DNA of 16,289 nucleotides from an uncultured Acetatifactor sp. Its GTDB lineage: Bacteria > Bacillota > Clostridia > Lachnospirales > Lachnospiraceae. The stretch is from assembly GCA_910587555.1 (NCBI GenBank), contig CAJULV010000078.1:1-16289 (forward strand), written 5' to 3'. Within the stretch, counting starts at the first letter, position 1, and each line of letters opens with the position of its first letter. This document shows positions 1 to 6,694 of this stretch, piece by piece. The position numbers were made by a program, and so were the translations under genes. Under the pieces are notes generated by a model that saw only the letters and a program-made list of their open reading frames with translations, did no database searches and was not told the origin of the DNA.

Positions 1-199
1 CCTTAATAATGGTCATTCCGTCAATGATGGGGAGCATACGGTCAATGACTGCCAGATCATAGCAGTATTCTATATTGAGTGCATGGAGCATGGCGGTTTC
101 CCCGTCATGGCAGCAGTCAACTACATATCCGGCTTTTTGCAGTTCATCCTGTATGGAACTGCAGAGTTCTATATCATCTTCAAGCAGTAGTATTTTCAT
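1..199 (-). CDS. Response regulator receiver domain, N-terminal part (cut by the window edge)
   Basis: The minus strand from the ATG at 199 reads 66 codons with no stop to the window edge. It starts MKILLLEDD, giving the acidic pocket (E7, D8, D9), and continues to LAVIDRMLP, where D53 is the expected phosphoacceptor. This is the CheY-like receiver fold of a two-component response regulator. The output domain is outside the window, so OmpR/PhoB membership is likely but not shown. An AAAGGGG ribosome site lies 9 bases before the start. The gene diverges from the lipoprotein/ABC operon across 142 bp containing an 11-bp-spaced direct repeat. By analogy with antimicrobial-peptide sensing systems it may control that operon; this is inference. 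Its kinase would be expected further left. Confidence 0.93.
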   Translation of the reverse strand, partial: MKILLLEDDIELCSSIQDELQKAGYVVDCCHDGETAMLHALNIEYCYDLAVIDRMLPIIDGMTIIK

Positions 200-239
200 G
201 AGATCGAATCCCCTTTCTTATATAGTATAGCAGAGAATT

Positions 240-260
240 CTATAAAAATCCTATAAAAAT
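240..260. promoter_or_regulatory. Direct repeat CTATAAAAAT x2, 11-bp period, in the divergent intergenic region
   Basis: CTATAAAAAT occurs at 240-249 and again at 251-260. Direct half-sites one helical turn (11 bp) apart are the classic target layout for OmpR/PhoB winged-helix regulators. The repeat lies between the leftward response regulator and the rightward lipoprotein operon. The -10-like TATACT at 310-315 upstream of the lipoprotein has no good -35, which would fit activator dependence. A second TATACT lies on the minus strand near 223-228. The rest of 200-341 shows no gene. The function is inferred. Confidence 0.4.
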
Positions 261-341
261 TTACATTTAAATTGATTCCGGTTACAGGATTTTTTTAGGA
301 CTTTGCTGTTATACTGCAAAAAACAGAAAGGAGATTTCAGG

Positions 342-965
342 ATGAAAAATCAAAAAATGTGGAAAGGTTTCGTAATTGGATTGTGTCTGTCAGCTCTTAC
401 AGGATGCGGCACCGGAGCAGAGGAAAGGACAGGGAGCCGGGAGAGGCAGGGAACAGAGGACCAAAGCATCATATTAGATGACCGGGACAGCACTGGCTCT
501 GAAGGAGATTATACAGACCAGGCAGAGGGCAATGACCTGCCGGATGGGAATGGAACAGACGGGGCGGACGCTTCCCGGGAGAATCAGGATAATACCATAC
601 CGACTGCCGCAGATGAGAAAGTGGATGCAGAGAGTCTGTATGCAGCGGCGGCCATAACAGGAAGCGTTGTGGAATTTTCTGATGACAGTTGTACAATAAG
701 CCCTGTCGTAACGGAAGACGGTGGAAATACCGGTGTCATTGCCGCGCCCGGGCATGAAAGCGAGGATACAAATGTAGTGGTGACATATGAGGAGGGCTGT
801 GTGGTTCAGATTGCAACCATCTATACTTCAACCGGGGAGGCGGAATTGGAGCAGGCCAACATAGCTGACATCAAGAAACAGGCCAGTGTGATTATCTATG
901 GAAGCTTTGAGGATACGCAGCATGTATCGGCAACCAAAATTATCATATGTCATAGGACAGCCTGA
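342..965 (+). CDS. Secreted lipoprotein with acidic linker, first gene of ABC operon
   Basis: The start at 342 is chosen because AAAGGAG at 327-333 sits at ideal distance. The reading frame opens upstream at 303, but that portion has no ribosome site. The product is 207 residues. It has a short basic start (MKNQKMWKG), a hydrophobic stretch and a lipobox LTGC with Cys22 as the lipidation site. Then comes a long acidic, Ser/Thr/Gly/Asn-rich linker (about residues 23-95), consistent with a flexible extracytoplasmic tether. The C-terminal roughly 105 residues look like a small beta-rich domain (a SVVEFSDDSCTI stretch, later ATKIIICHRTA). I do not recognise a named family. The stop at 963-965 is directly followed by the ribosome site of the permease, so the genes are co-transcribed. 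A role as extracytoplasmic partner of the transporter is inferred from position. Confidence 0.85.
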   Translation: MKNQKMWKGFVIGLCLSALTGCGTGAEERTGSRERQGTEDQSIILDDRDSTGSEGDYTDQAEGNDLPDGNGTDGADASRENQDNTIPTAADEKVDAESLYAAAAITGSVVEFSDDSCTISPVVTEDGGNTGVIAAPGHESEDTNVVVTYEEGCVVQIATIYTSTGEAELEQANIADIKKQASVIIYGSFEDTQHVSATKIIICHRTA

Positions 966-967
966 AC

Positions 968-974
968 AGGAGGG
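968..974 (+). promoter_or_regulatory. Ribosome binding site that favours a TTG start for the first permease
   Basis: AGGAGGG at 968-974 lies 1 base before the ATG at 976 but 7 bases before the in-frame TTG at 982. Initiation at such a short distance as 1 base is unlikely, so TTG 982 is the better start. The two choices differ by only two residues. Confidence 0.6.
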
Positions 975-981
975 AATGATT

Positions 982-2199
982 TTGAAATTTTATCAGCTTG
1001 CATTCCGGTATTTGTGCCGAAAGAAGTCTAAGGCATGTATTTTGCTCCTGGTATTGCTGTTTATCAACAGCATGATCTTGAGTTCCTGCATGATTCTCCA
1101 CGCCACGGAAGATTCCCGGCTTACCATGCAGGAAAAGATGGGAACCAAGGCCGTACCGGAGGTGAAGGGGAACAGTCAGATGATAACCGAAAAGGAATTG
1201 AGAACAATCCGGGATCTGGACGGAGTAATTTTCGTCAACCGCCTGGGCAGCAGCGCCGTTTATCCTGTTGATTTTAACCCTGTTACAAACAGCGACTCCG
1301 AAGAAGAAAATAATCGGAAAGTAACGCTGCTGTCCTGTGATGACCTGGAGCGGGACAGTGCCTTCAGTGAGGTAAGATACCGCCTGATGAAGGGAAAGCT
1401 GATTACGGAGGATTCTGAAAAAGGGGCTGTGATCAATTATGTTCTGGCGGATGCCAATGGTCTTGCAATCGGAGACGAGATGAAAGTGGGGACAGAAAAC
1501 GGGACTGTCATCAGCGTAAAGATTATCGGTATCTTCTCTGCGGGAAGCGAGAGGAACCAGATGGATACCATGCCGGCAGTGAACCGTGTTGAAAACCAGA
1601 TTTTTGTGGACAATGCATCCTATCAGGAGCTGTTTGAGCATGCAGGTTATGGGAAGATAGCGGTCTATACCAAAAATCCGGAAGGGATAGAGATTCTGGT
1701 GCGGGAATTAGAGGATATTCTAGGGGATAGAGTGAAAATCACAACTGCTGATATGTTATATCGCCAGTTGGAGGTGCCGCTGAACAGAATCGTTCGTGTG
1801 ATGAAACTGCTGCTGCTGTTTACCCTGGCTGCAGGGGTAACCATCACATCCCTGCTGCTCTGTATGTGGATGCGGGGGAGAAAAAGAGAAACAGCTGTTT
1901 TTATCAGTATGGGAACAAGAAAAAGGGGTATTTTCCTGCAGGTTTTTGTGGAAACGGCAGCGGTCTTTTGTCTGTCTGTACTGGGCGCCTGTGTCATCGG
2001 AAGCGGAATGGCAGGAATGATGGAAAAACTGCTTATGGAAGACAATACGGCAGTCCTTTTATCCGTTTCCCTGCAGGCAGGGGATCTTGCAGCCATGTTC
2101 TTTGCAGGAGGCTGTATGGCAGTGGCGGCAGTCTGTATTTCACTGCTGCCTGTTTTCAGAACAAATCCAAAAGACATTTTATCAAAAATGGAGGGCTAG
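982..2199 (+). CDS. ABC transporter permease, single FtsX/MacB-type domain
   Basis: The product is about 405 residues from the TTG at 982 (or 407 from the ATG at 976). It has one N-terminal membrane segment (ACILLLVLLFINSMILSS), a large extracytoplasmic domain of about 230 residues, then three C-terminal membrane segments. The second segment is followed by the cytoplasmic loop FISMGTRKRGIF that marks FtsX-family permeases. It ends with the typical NPKDILSKMEG tail. This is the four-segment half-transporter type, so two permeases and two ATPases are expected per complex. The second permease follows after three bases. MacB, LolCE and BceB relatives act as mechanotransmission or export devices; the substrate here is unknown. 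Family call firm, function generic. Confidence 0.9.
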   Translation: MKFYQLAFRYLCRKKSKACILLLVLLFINSMILSSCMILHATEDSRLTMQEKMGTKAVPEVKGNSQMITEKELRTIRDLDGVIFVNRLGSSAVYPVDFNPVTNSDSEEENNRKVTLLSCDDLERDSAFSEVRYRLMKGKLITEDSEKGAVINYVLADANGLAIGDEMKVGTENGTVISVKIIGIFSAGSERNQMDTMPAVNRVENQIFVDNASYQELFEHAGYGKIAVYTKNPEGIEILVRELEDILGDRVKITTADMLYRQLEVPLNRIVRVMKLLLLFTLAAGVTITSLLLCMWMRGRKRETAVFISMGTRKRGIFLQVFVETAAVFCLSVLGACVIGSGMAGMMEKLLMEDNTAVLLSVSLQAGDLAAMFFAGGCMAVAAVCISLLPVFRTNPKDILSKMEG

Positions 2200-2202
2200 G
2201 AA

Positions 2203-3645
2203 ATGACAGGTTTTCATTTGGCATGGTGCTGCGTTATGAGAAAGCCGGTAAAAAGCGTCCTGCTGTTTGTGACGGTGTTTACCATCAGCCTGTTGCTGTT
2301 GTCCGGAATGAGCAGCGGGAAGGCAACGATTCAGATGCAGGATCACACAAGGCAGGCAGTCGGGGCAGGGCTTCTGCTGGAGGAAAATGAAGCAGACAGG
2401 CACCGAAGGATTGATGTGTTAGCAGGGCAGCTTGGCCATAAGGAAGGCAGCCTGGGCGGATACCATCAGGAAAAAGTGACAATAAACGGATTTGAAAACT
2501 GGAGAACATGGACGGACAATTCTTTTGAAACGCTGTTGGTGGAGGATATTGAAACAATAGCAGGCACGGAAGGGATTGCCGACTACAATATTACAACGGT
2601 TACAACTGCCGTAAGACCGGTTGATTTTATCCGCATTGAGGATGAGGATGTGGACCAGTACAGCGATCTCGGCGGCGTGTCTCTGGTTGGAAACAAAGAT
2701 ATGTCCATGGACTCAAATTTTCTTTCGGGCAATGCCTTTATTAAAGAGGGCAGAATGGTGAAAGAAGGGGAACAGGATGTGTGTGTCATTTCCGCAGAGC
2801 TTGCAGATAAAAATCAACTGGAGATCGGCAGCAGAATCCGATTCGGCAAATGCCGTGAGAACGAGGATTCCATGACTTATGAAGCGGAGGTTGTGGGCAT
2901 CTATCAGGTGAATCAGCCAATAGCCCCGTATATGTTCGGAGATACCTACCGATCTGAAAATATTATTTTTACGGATTTGGATTTCCCCGAAAAGGTGGAC
3001 GGAAAAGCAGGGGACCCCTTATATGAGAAGGCATATTTCAAGATTGCGGATGTGAATGACTATGAAACCGTAAAGAAAAGGGTAACGGAGGCAGAGATCG
3101 CATGGGAACGGTATGATCTGATTGACAATAACGGAAATATGAATACCCTGTCCGCCAATTTTAACGAAATGGAGAAGTACAGCAGAGTTTTCGTCTGGGT
3201 TATTTCGGGGGCAGGCCTGGTTATCCTGTTTCTGATTTTTCAGTTCTGGATGAAAAGCCGGAATCGGGAAATTGGAATTATGCTGTCAATGGGGACTTCA
3301 AAGAGGCAGATTTTACAACAGATGATGACAGAAGCGCTTATGATTGGGGCGGCGGCTGTGGTGCTTTCCTTTCTGGCGGCGCCGGGCGTGTCAGGTCTGA
3401 CAGCGGATTATCTGGCGGAACAGCAGATCCGGAGCGGGGAAGAACAGGAGTTACTGGATGAGGGAAAAGTGGCATTTTCCTACGAAAAATCAGGGCAGGA
3501 TGTGTTGGGTGTGCAGGCGGAAATTACCTCCGGGATGGTAATGCAGGATGCTGCGGGAATTGCCCTGCTGATTACAATATCCGTCTGTGTATCGGGAATC
3601 GCCATCCTGAAAAGGAATCCCAGGGATATCCTGCAGGATTTATGA
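2203..3645 (+). CDS. ABC transporter permease, single FtsX/MacB-type domain (second subunit)
   Basis: The product is 480 residues from the ATG at 2203, with GGAGG at 2190-2194 as ribosome site, overlapping the end of the preceding gene. It has one N-terminal membrane segment (SVLLFVTVFTISLLLLSG), an extracytoplasmic domain of about 300 residues, and three C-terminal segments with the FtsX-type loop IGIMLSMGTSKRQIL. The C-terminus NPRDILQDL mirrors the tail of the first permease. The two share architecture but diverge in the extracytoplasmic domain, so a heterodimeric permease is likely. Between the last two membrane segments there is an unusually long extracytoplasmic insert of roughly 60 residues (EQQIRSGEEQELLDEGKV and following). 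The stop overlaps the ATG of a 30-codon frame that abuts the ATPase. Confidence 0.92.
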   Translation: MTGFHLAWCCVMRKPVKSVLLFVTVFTISLLLLSGMSSGKATIQMQDHTRQAVGAGLLLEENEADRHRRIDVLAGQLGHKEGSLGGYHQEKVTINGFENWRTWTDNSFETLLVEDIETIAGTEGIADYNITTVTTAVRPVDFIRIEDEDVDQYSDLGGVSLVGNKDMSMDSNFLSGNAFIKEGRMVKEGEQDVCVISAELADKNQLEIGSRIRFGKCRENEDSMTYEAEVVGIYQVNQPIAPYMFGDTYRSENIIFTDLDFPEKVDGKAGDPLYEKAYFKIADVNDYETVKKRVTEAEIAWERYDLIDNNGNMNTLSANFNEMEKYSRVFVWVISGAGLVILFLIFQFWMKSRNREIGIMLSMGTSKRQILQQMMTEALMIGAAAVVLSFLAAPGVSGLTADYLAEQQIRSGEEQELLDEGKVAFSYEKSGQDVLGVQAEITSGMVMQDAAGIALLITISVCVSGIAILKRNPRDILQDL

Positions 3646-3734
3646 AACCGTTTATCCTGGCAGGGATTGGGGGATTGTTACAGGAAAGGGCAAAGGTACT
3701 GAAAAAACCGAACTGGGAAATGGAGGAAAGTTGA
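3642..3734 (+). CDS. Possible 30-residue small protein filling the permease-ATPase gap
   Basis: An ATG at 3642 overlaps the permease stop (ATGA) and opens a 30-codon frame that ends in TGA at 3732-3734, immediately before the ATPase ATG at 3735. It reads MKPFILAGIGGLLQ and ends NWEMEES. A perfect fit between two genes by ATGA overlap and direct abutment suggests translational coupling. However, no good ribosome site precedes it, and the fit could be chance. No family is recognised. Confidence 0.22.
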   Translation: MKPFILAGIGGLLQERAKVLKKPNWEMEES

Positions 3735-4367
3735 ATGATATTAGAAGCAAAAAATGTTGAATATGCGTATAAGTCCCAAAAGGAGAGAAAAGTGCTAAAC
3801 AATATTTCTGTCCGGTTTGAAGAAAAAAAGTTTTATGCTATCATTGGAGCCAGTGGGGCCGGAAAAACAACGCTCTTGTCCTTGCTGGCAGGGCTTGACA
3901 GTCCAACCGGAGGGGCTGTTCTCTATGAAGGGGAGGATATCCTTGCGAAAGGCCTGAATGATCACAGAAGGAATCATGTATCTTTGGTTTTTCAGGAATA
4001 TAATTTGATTGACTATCTGACTGCGGAGGAAAATGTAAAATTGGGAGGAACAGACCGGCCCGAGGAACTGCTTTCAAAAGTGAATCTTCCCAAGGAGGCA
4101 TGGAAACGAAATGTGATGAAGCTGTCCGGCGGGCAGCAGCAGCGGGTAGCGATTGCAAGAGCGTTGGCAAGCAAGGCAAAGGTTTTACTGGCAGACGAAC
4201 CTACGGGAAATCTGGATGAACAGACCGCAGAAGGGATCATTGCTCTGTTAAAGCGGACTGCCCATGAACTGGGGAAATGTGTAATTGTGGTTACGCATAG
4301 TAAATATTTGGCCAATGAGGCAGATGAGATTGTGCAGATTGCGGATGGAATGATATGTTTCCGATAA
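3735..4367 (+). CDS. ABC transporter ATP-binding protein, MacB/LolD/BceA type
   Basis: The 210-residue product has every motif of an active ABC ATPase: Walker A GASGAGKT (38-45), Q-loop Q87 in VFQEYNLI, signature LSGGQQQ (130-136), Walker B VLLADE (150-155), the GNLD D-loop (158-161) and switch histidine H188 in VVTHS. The FQEYNLI Q-loop and ADEPTGNLD are characteristic of the MacB/LolD/BceA group that pairs with FtsX-type permeases. The ribosome site is GGAGG at 3722-3726, 8 bases ahead of the start. It is the last gene of the operon 342-4367 and would energise the two upstream permeases at the inner face of the membrane. Confidence 0.95.
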   Translation: MILEAKNVEYAYKSQKERKVLNNISVRFEEKKFYAIIGASGAGKTTLLSLLAGLDSPTGGAVLYEGEDILAKGLNDHRRNHVSLVFQEYNLIDYLTAEENVKLGGTDRPEELLSKVNLPKEAWKRNVMKLSGGQQQRVAIARALASKAKVLLADEPTGNLDEQTAEGIIALLKRTAHELGKCVIVVTHSKYLANEADEIVQIADGMICFR

Positions 4368-4369
4368 GT

Positions 4370-4400
4370 TATACTGCACGCCGGTTGAATTTGCAGTATA
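4370..4400. repeat. Perfect 9-bp inverted repeat between convergent genes
   Basis: TATACTGCA at 4370-4378 and TGCAGTATA at 4392-4400 form a perfect 9-bp inverted repeat with a 13-base loop, three bases after the ATPase stop. It lies between the convergent ATPase and HxlR genes, so a weak bidirectional terminator is one reading, although no T-run follows on either strand. The same TATACTGCA also occurs at 310-318, just upstream of the operon's first gene, so a protein-binding site is possible. Confidence 0.45.
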
Positions 4401-4424
4401 GTTGAAGAAATAAGCTCCGGCTCC

Positions 4425-4802
4425 TCAATGATATTCGGAATTTTCATATGGATTCTGCCAGTCGGGGCAGAGGTATGTTTCGCTCCAGGCCATCATGGTC
4501 TGCAGGACGGGGATAAAGCTCTCACCGAATTCGGTGAGAGTATATTCCACTTTGGGCGGGATTTCCCTGTAGATTTCCCGATGGAGGAAACCGTCGCTTT
4601 CTAATTCCCGAAGCTGCTTTGTCAGTGTGGACTGTGTGATTCCGTCGAGGCGGCGCATCAGTTCCCCGAACCGCTGTACTTTGTAAAAGGACACATACCA
4701 TAAGATCAGGATTTTCCATTTGCCCCCGATCACGGACTGGAGCCTCCCCATGGGGACGCAGCGGGCGATGGTTTTCTCATTGTTGAATTTATTGTCAGCC
4801 AT
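4425..4802 (-). CDS. HxlR-family winged-helix transcriptional regulator
   Basis: The product is 125 residues, the usual size for the family. It begins around the conserved cysteine C15 (ARCVPMGRLQSVIGGKWKI), followed by the HxlR hallmark GGKWKILILW and the recognition region FGELMRRLDGITQSTLTKQL. The wing is REIPPKVEYTLTEFG. HxlR proteins such as YodB and HypR bind as dimers and often sense quinones, aldehydes or disulfide stress through the N-terminal cysteine. C15 is in the matching place, so redox sensing is plausible but unproven. GAGG lies about 8 bases before the start. The gene diverges from the radical SAM gene over about 200 bp carrying GTACT/AGTAC repeats, which suggests local control of that gene and of itself. 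Confidence 0.93.
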   Translation of the reverse strand: MADNKFNNEKTIARCVPMGRLQSVIGGKWKILILWYVSFYKVQRFGELMRRLDGITQSTLTKQLRELESDGFLHREIYREIPPKVEYTLTEFGESFIPVLQTMMAWSETYLCPDWQNPYENSEYH

Positions 4803-4891
4803 TTTATTTTACCTCTTTCTCTATGAGTATAAACCCACAGTAGAAAAAAATCAACATACGGTGATTTTTGACAGATCGTATATTTTCTTAA

Positions 4892-4930
4892 AGTACGAAA
4901 AAGTGTACTGTCAACAAAAAAAGACAGTAC
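4892..4930. promoter_or_regulatory. Triple half-site operator candidate for the HxlR regulator
   Basis: Three half-sites are seen: AGTAC (4892-4896), GTACTGTC (4905-4912) and GACAGTAC (4923-4930). The last two form a perfect 8-bp inverted repeat with a 10-base A-rich spacer. The first two form a 5-bp inverted repeat with an 8-base spacer. A minus-strand TTGACA (4914-4909) followed 16 bases on by TTTAAG could be the HxlR promoter, overlapping the site and suggesting autorepression. Confidence 0.5.
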
Positions 4931-4959
4931 TTGATTTCATGGAGTTTTAGCGGTAATTT
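4931..4959 (+). promoter_or_regulatory. Weak promoter candidate for the radical SAM gene
   Basis: TTGATT (4931-4936), a 17-base spacer and TAATTT (4954-4959) lie about 50 bases before the gene start and directly follow the operator repeats. The -10 matches consensus at only three positions, so this is tentative. Confidence 0.28.
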
Positions 4960-5006
4960 AGTGCAGAAGAGGATATCCGATTTGTAAAAAATGCGAGGAG
5001 GAATAC

Positions 5007-5931
5007 ATGATGCACTATACAGGAACCATATGGAGACCGCCCTATGAGGCGTCTTCCCTGCTGTTGGAAGTTACCGCGGGCTGCACCCACCACAGATGCA
5101 AGTTCTGTACGCTTTACGCGGACCTGCCCTTCCGGTTCAGGATGTCGCCTCTGGAGGATATAGAGGCGGATTTAAAAGAGGCACAGAAGATGTACCGCCG
5201 TTTTATCGGGAGAAAAGTTTCCCGGATTTTTCTCACGGGGGCAAATCCTTTCGTGCTGAAATATGACAGGCTGATGGAAATCGCGGGACTGGCGCACAGA
5301 TATTTTCCGGAGGCGGAGACCATCGGCAGCTTTGCCAGGGTGACGGATGTTGCGCTGAAATCGGACGGGGAACTGGCGGCATTGCGGGGAGCGGGTTATG
5401 ACGGGCTGACCATCGGCGTCGAAACAGCGGATGAGGAGGCGCTGCGGTTCATGGAGAAAGGATATTCGGCGGCTGACATACTGGAGCAGTGCCGGAAACT
5501 GGACCAGGCAGGGATAGAATATTATTTCGTCTATATGACAGAATTTCGTCTATATGACCGGGCTTGCGGGGAAGGGCAGGGGATATTGGAATGGGGTGAA
5601 CAGCGCAAAGGTATTTAGCAGGCTCAATCCGTATTTTATTTCCGTGGATTCCCTTACGCTGTTTGCGGATACAGAGCTGTACCGCATGGAGCAGGAGGGG
5701 CGGTTTACTCCGGCCGGGGAGAAGGAGCGCCTGCAGGAACTGATGGTGTTTATCAAAAATCTGCAGATCAGGACACATCTGTTTGCCAATTCCAGTTCAA
5801 ATTTTTACCCGGTTACAGCCTGGCTGCCGAAGGAGCGGGATTTTGCAATCAGGGAATTGCAGCACGTCTTAGATACGGTAAGGGAGGAGGAAATGGCGGA
5901 ATACCGCAGGAACCTGAAATCTTTGGGGTAA
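5007..5931 (+). pseudogene. Radical SAM protein, frameshifted by an imperfect 19-bp duplication
   Basis: The N-terminal part (5007-5618) starts after GAGGAGG at 4995-5001 and carries the cluster motif C26-X4-C31-X2-C34 (GCTHHRCKFC), a CX4CX2C spacing seen in one COG1032-type radical SAM group. Further family-like stretches are FLTGANPFVL and YDGLTIGVETADEEAL. At about residue 180 the frame shifts to a short missense tail ending at 5618. The C-terminal part continues in another frame (from about 5554 to 5931: SAKVFSRLNPYFISVDSLT, then the SNFYPVTAWLPKERD region). Removing one copy of the duplicated segment at 5524-5558 restores one continuous frame of about 301 residues (YYFVYMTGLAGKGRGYW). 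The chemistry of the intact protein is unknown. It is probably controlled by the divergent HxlR regulator. All else is intact, so the lesion looks recent. Confidence 0.88.
5524..5558 (+). repeat. 16-bp direct repeat, 19-bp period, causing the frameshift
   Basis: ATTTCGTCTATATGAC occurs at 5524-5539 and 5543-5558, separated by AGA. The period of 19 is not a multiple of three and shifts the frame by one. Deleting one period gives an uninterrupted radical SAM reading frame. Confidence 0.95.
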
Positions 5932-6009
5932 CAGAATTTACAATAGGCAACCGCCGCTATGGTTATATTTCGTTGTGTCCGGTTTTAAAAAATATCGAAA
6001 ATAGATATC

Positions 6010-6038
6010 TTGACATCTGTCTCATGGCGTATTATAAA
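6010..6038 (+). promoter_or_regulatory. Canonical vegetative (sigma-A type) promoter
   Basis: TTGACA (6010-6015), a 17-base spacer and TATAAA (6033-6038) make the best housekeeping promoter in the left part of the window. Transcription would start near 6045 and read through the LytTR relic, the DUF523 gene and the regulator/kinase pair, which are packed without gaps. Confidence 0.75.
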
Positions 6039-6087
6039 ATACTTGTCATGGCAGCGGCAAGGTTTGATTCCGGAAGGAGACGGTACA

Positions 6088-6282
6088 TTGATCTATATTG
6101 TGATCTACGATGATGAAAAACACATTCTGTTTCTGGATATCCAGATGGAGGTTGTTGATTATTATGAGCGAATCGAGAATCTGGAAACAAAACTGGATGA
6201 CCGTTTTTTCAAAAAACAAATGCAGAATGGGACAGGAGGCAGATTGAATGAAAGTGCTTGTAAGCGCATGTCTTTTAGGTGA
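6088..6282 (+). pseudogene. Collapsed LytTR-type response regulator relic (64 codons)
   Basis: AAGGAGA at 6073-6079 is correctly placed before a TTG start at 6088. The frame reads IYIVIYDDEKH, like the first strand and acidic pocket of a receiver domain. It passes at once to ILFLDIQM, like the receiver strand carrying the phosphoacceptor Asp, then to VVDYYERIENLETKLDDRFFK, which closely resembles the middle of a LytTR DNA-binding domain. About 40 residues and then about 100 residues expected between these pieces are missing, while the frame stays open. After RFFK the sequence no longer resembles LytTR and ends by overlapping the DUF523 start. It is best read as a regulator of the AgrA/LytR group shortened by internal deletions. 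A functional small protein is not excluded because promoter, ribosome site and start remain. Confidence 0.65.
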
Positions 6283-6694
6283 AAACTGTAAATATAACGG
6301 AACCAATAATTACAACAGTAAAGTGATTTCCTTTCTGAAGGGACATGAAGTAATCGCAGTTTGCCCGGAGGTATTGGGAGGCCTTAATGTGCCCAGAAAC
6401 CCTGCTGAAATTGTAGACGGAGTGGTTATGACAAAAGACGGAACCAGTGTTGACAGGGAATTCCGGGAAGGCGCGGCCCTGGCATTCAGGCAGGCTTTAA
6501 ACGGGAAAATAGACGCGGCTGTTTTACAGTCAAGAAGCCCCAGCTGCGGGGTGAACCAAATCTATGACGGGACCTTCAGCGGCAGGCTGATTCAGGGGCA
6601 GGGCATATTTGCGGAAATGCTGAAAAGGGCGGGCATAAAGGTAATGGATGTTGAAGATATCGTAAATAATAACGAAGAATGGACGGAAAACTGA
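6248..6694 (+). CDS. DUF523 family protein
   Basis: The 148-residue product has the family signature in order: SACLLGENCKYNG at residues 6-18, AVCPEVLGGL near 37-46 with the P-RNPAEI stretch after it, and LQSRSPSCG near residues 93-101. The conserved cysteines (C8, C14, C38, C100) are in place. The biochemical role of DUF523 is not established; the cysteine pattern suggests metal or cluster binding. AGGAGG at 6234-6239 gives an 8-base spacing to the ATG. The gene lies between a decayed regulator and a live two-component pair, and its last 16 bases overlap the response-regulator start, so it appears to be part of that operon. Confidence 0.92.
   Translation: MKVLVSACLLGENCKYNGTNNYNSKVISFLKGHEVIAVCPEVLGGLNVPRNPAEIVDGVVMTKDGTSVDREFREGAALAFRQALNGKIDAAVLQSRSPSCGVNQIYDGTFSGRLIQGQGIFAEMLKRAGIKVMDVEDIVNNNEEWTEN

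Noticed and set aside
6010..6087. A TTG at 6010 as start of the LytTR relic
   Set aside because: That TTG is the -35 box TTGACA of a canonical promoter. The well-placed ribosome site at 6073-6079 points to TTG 6088.
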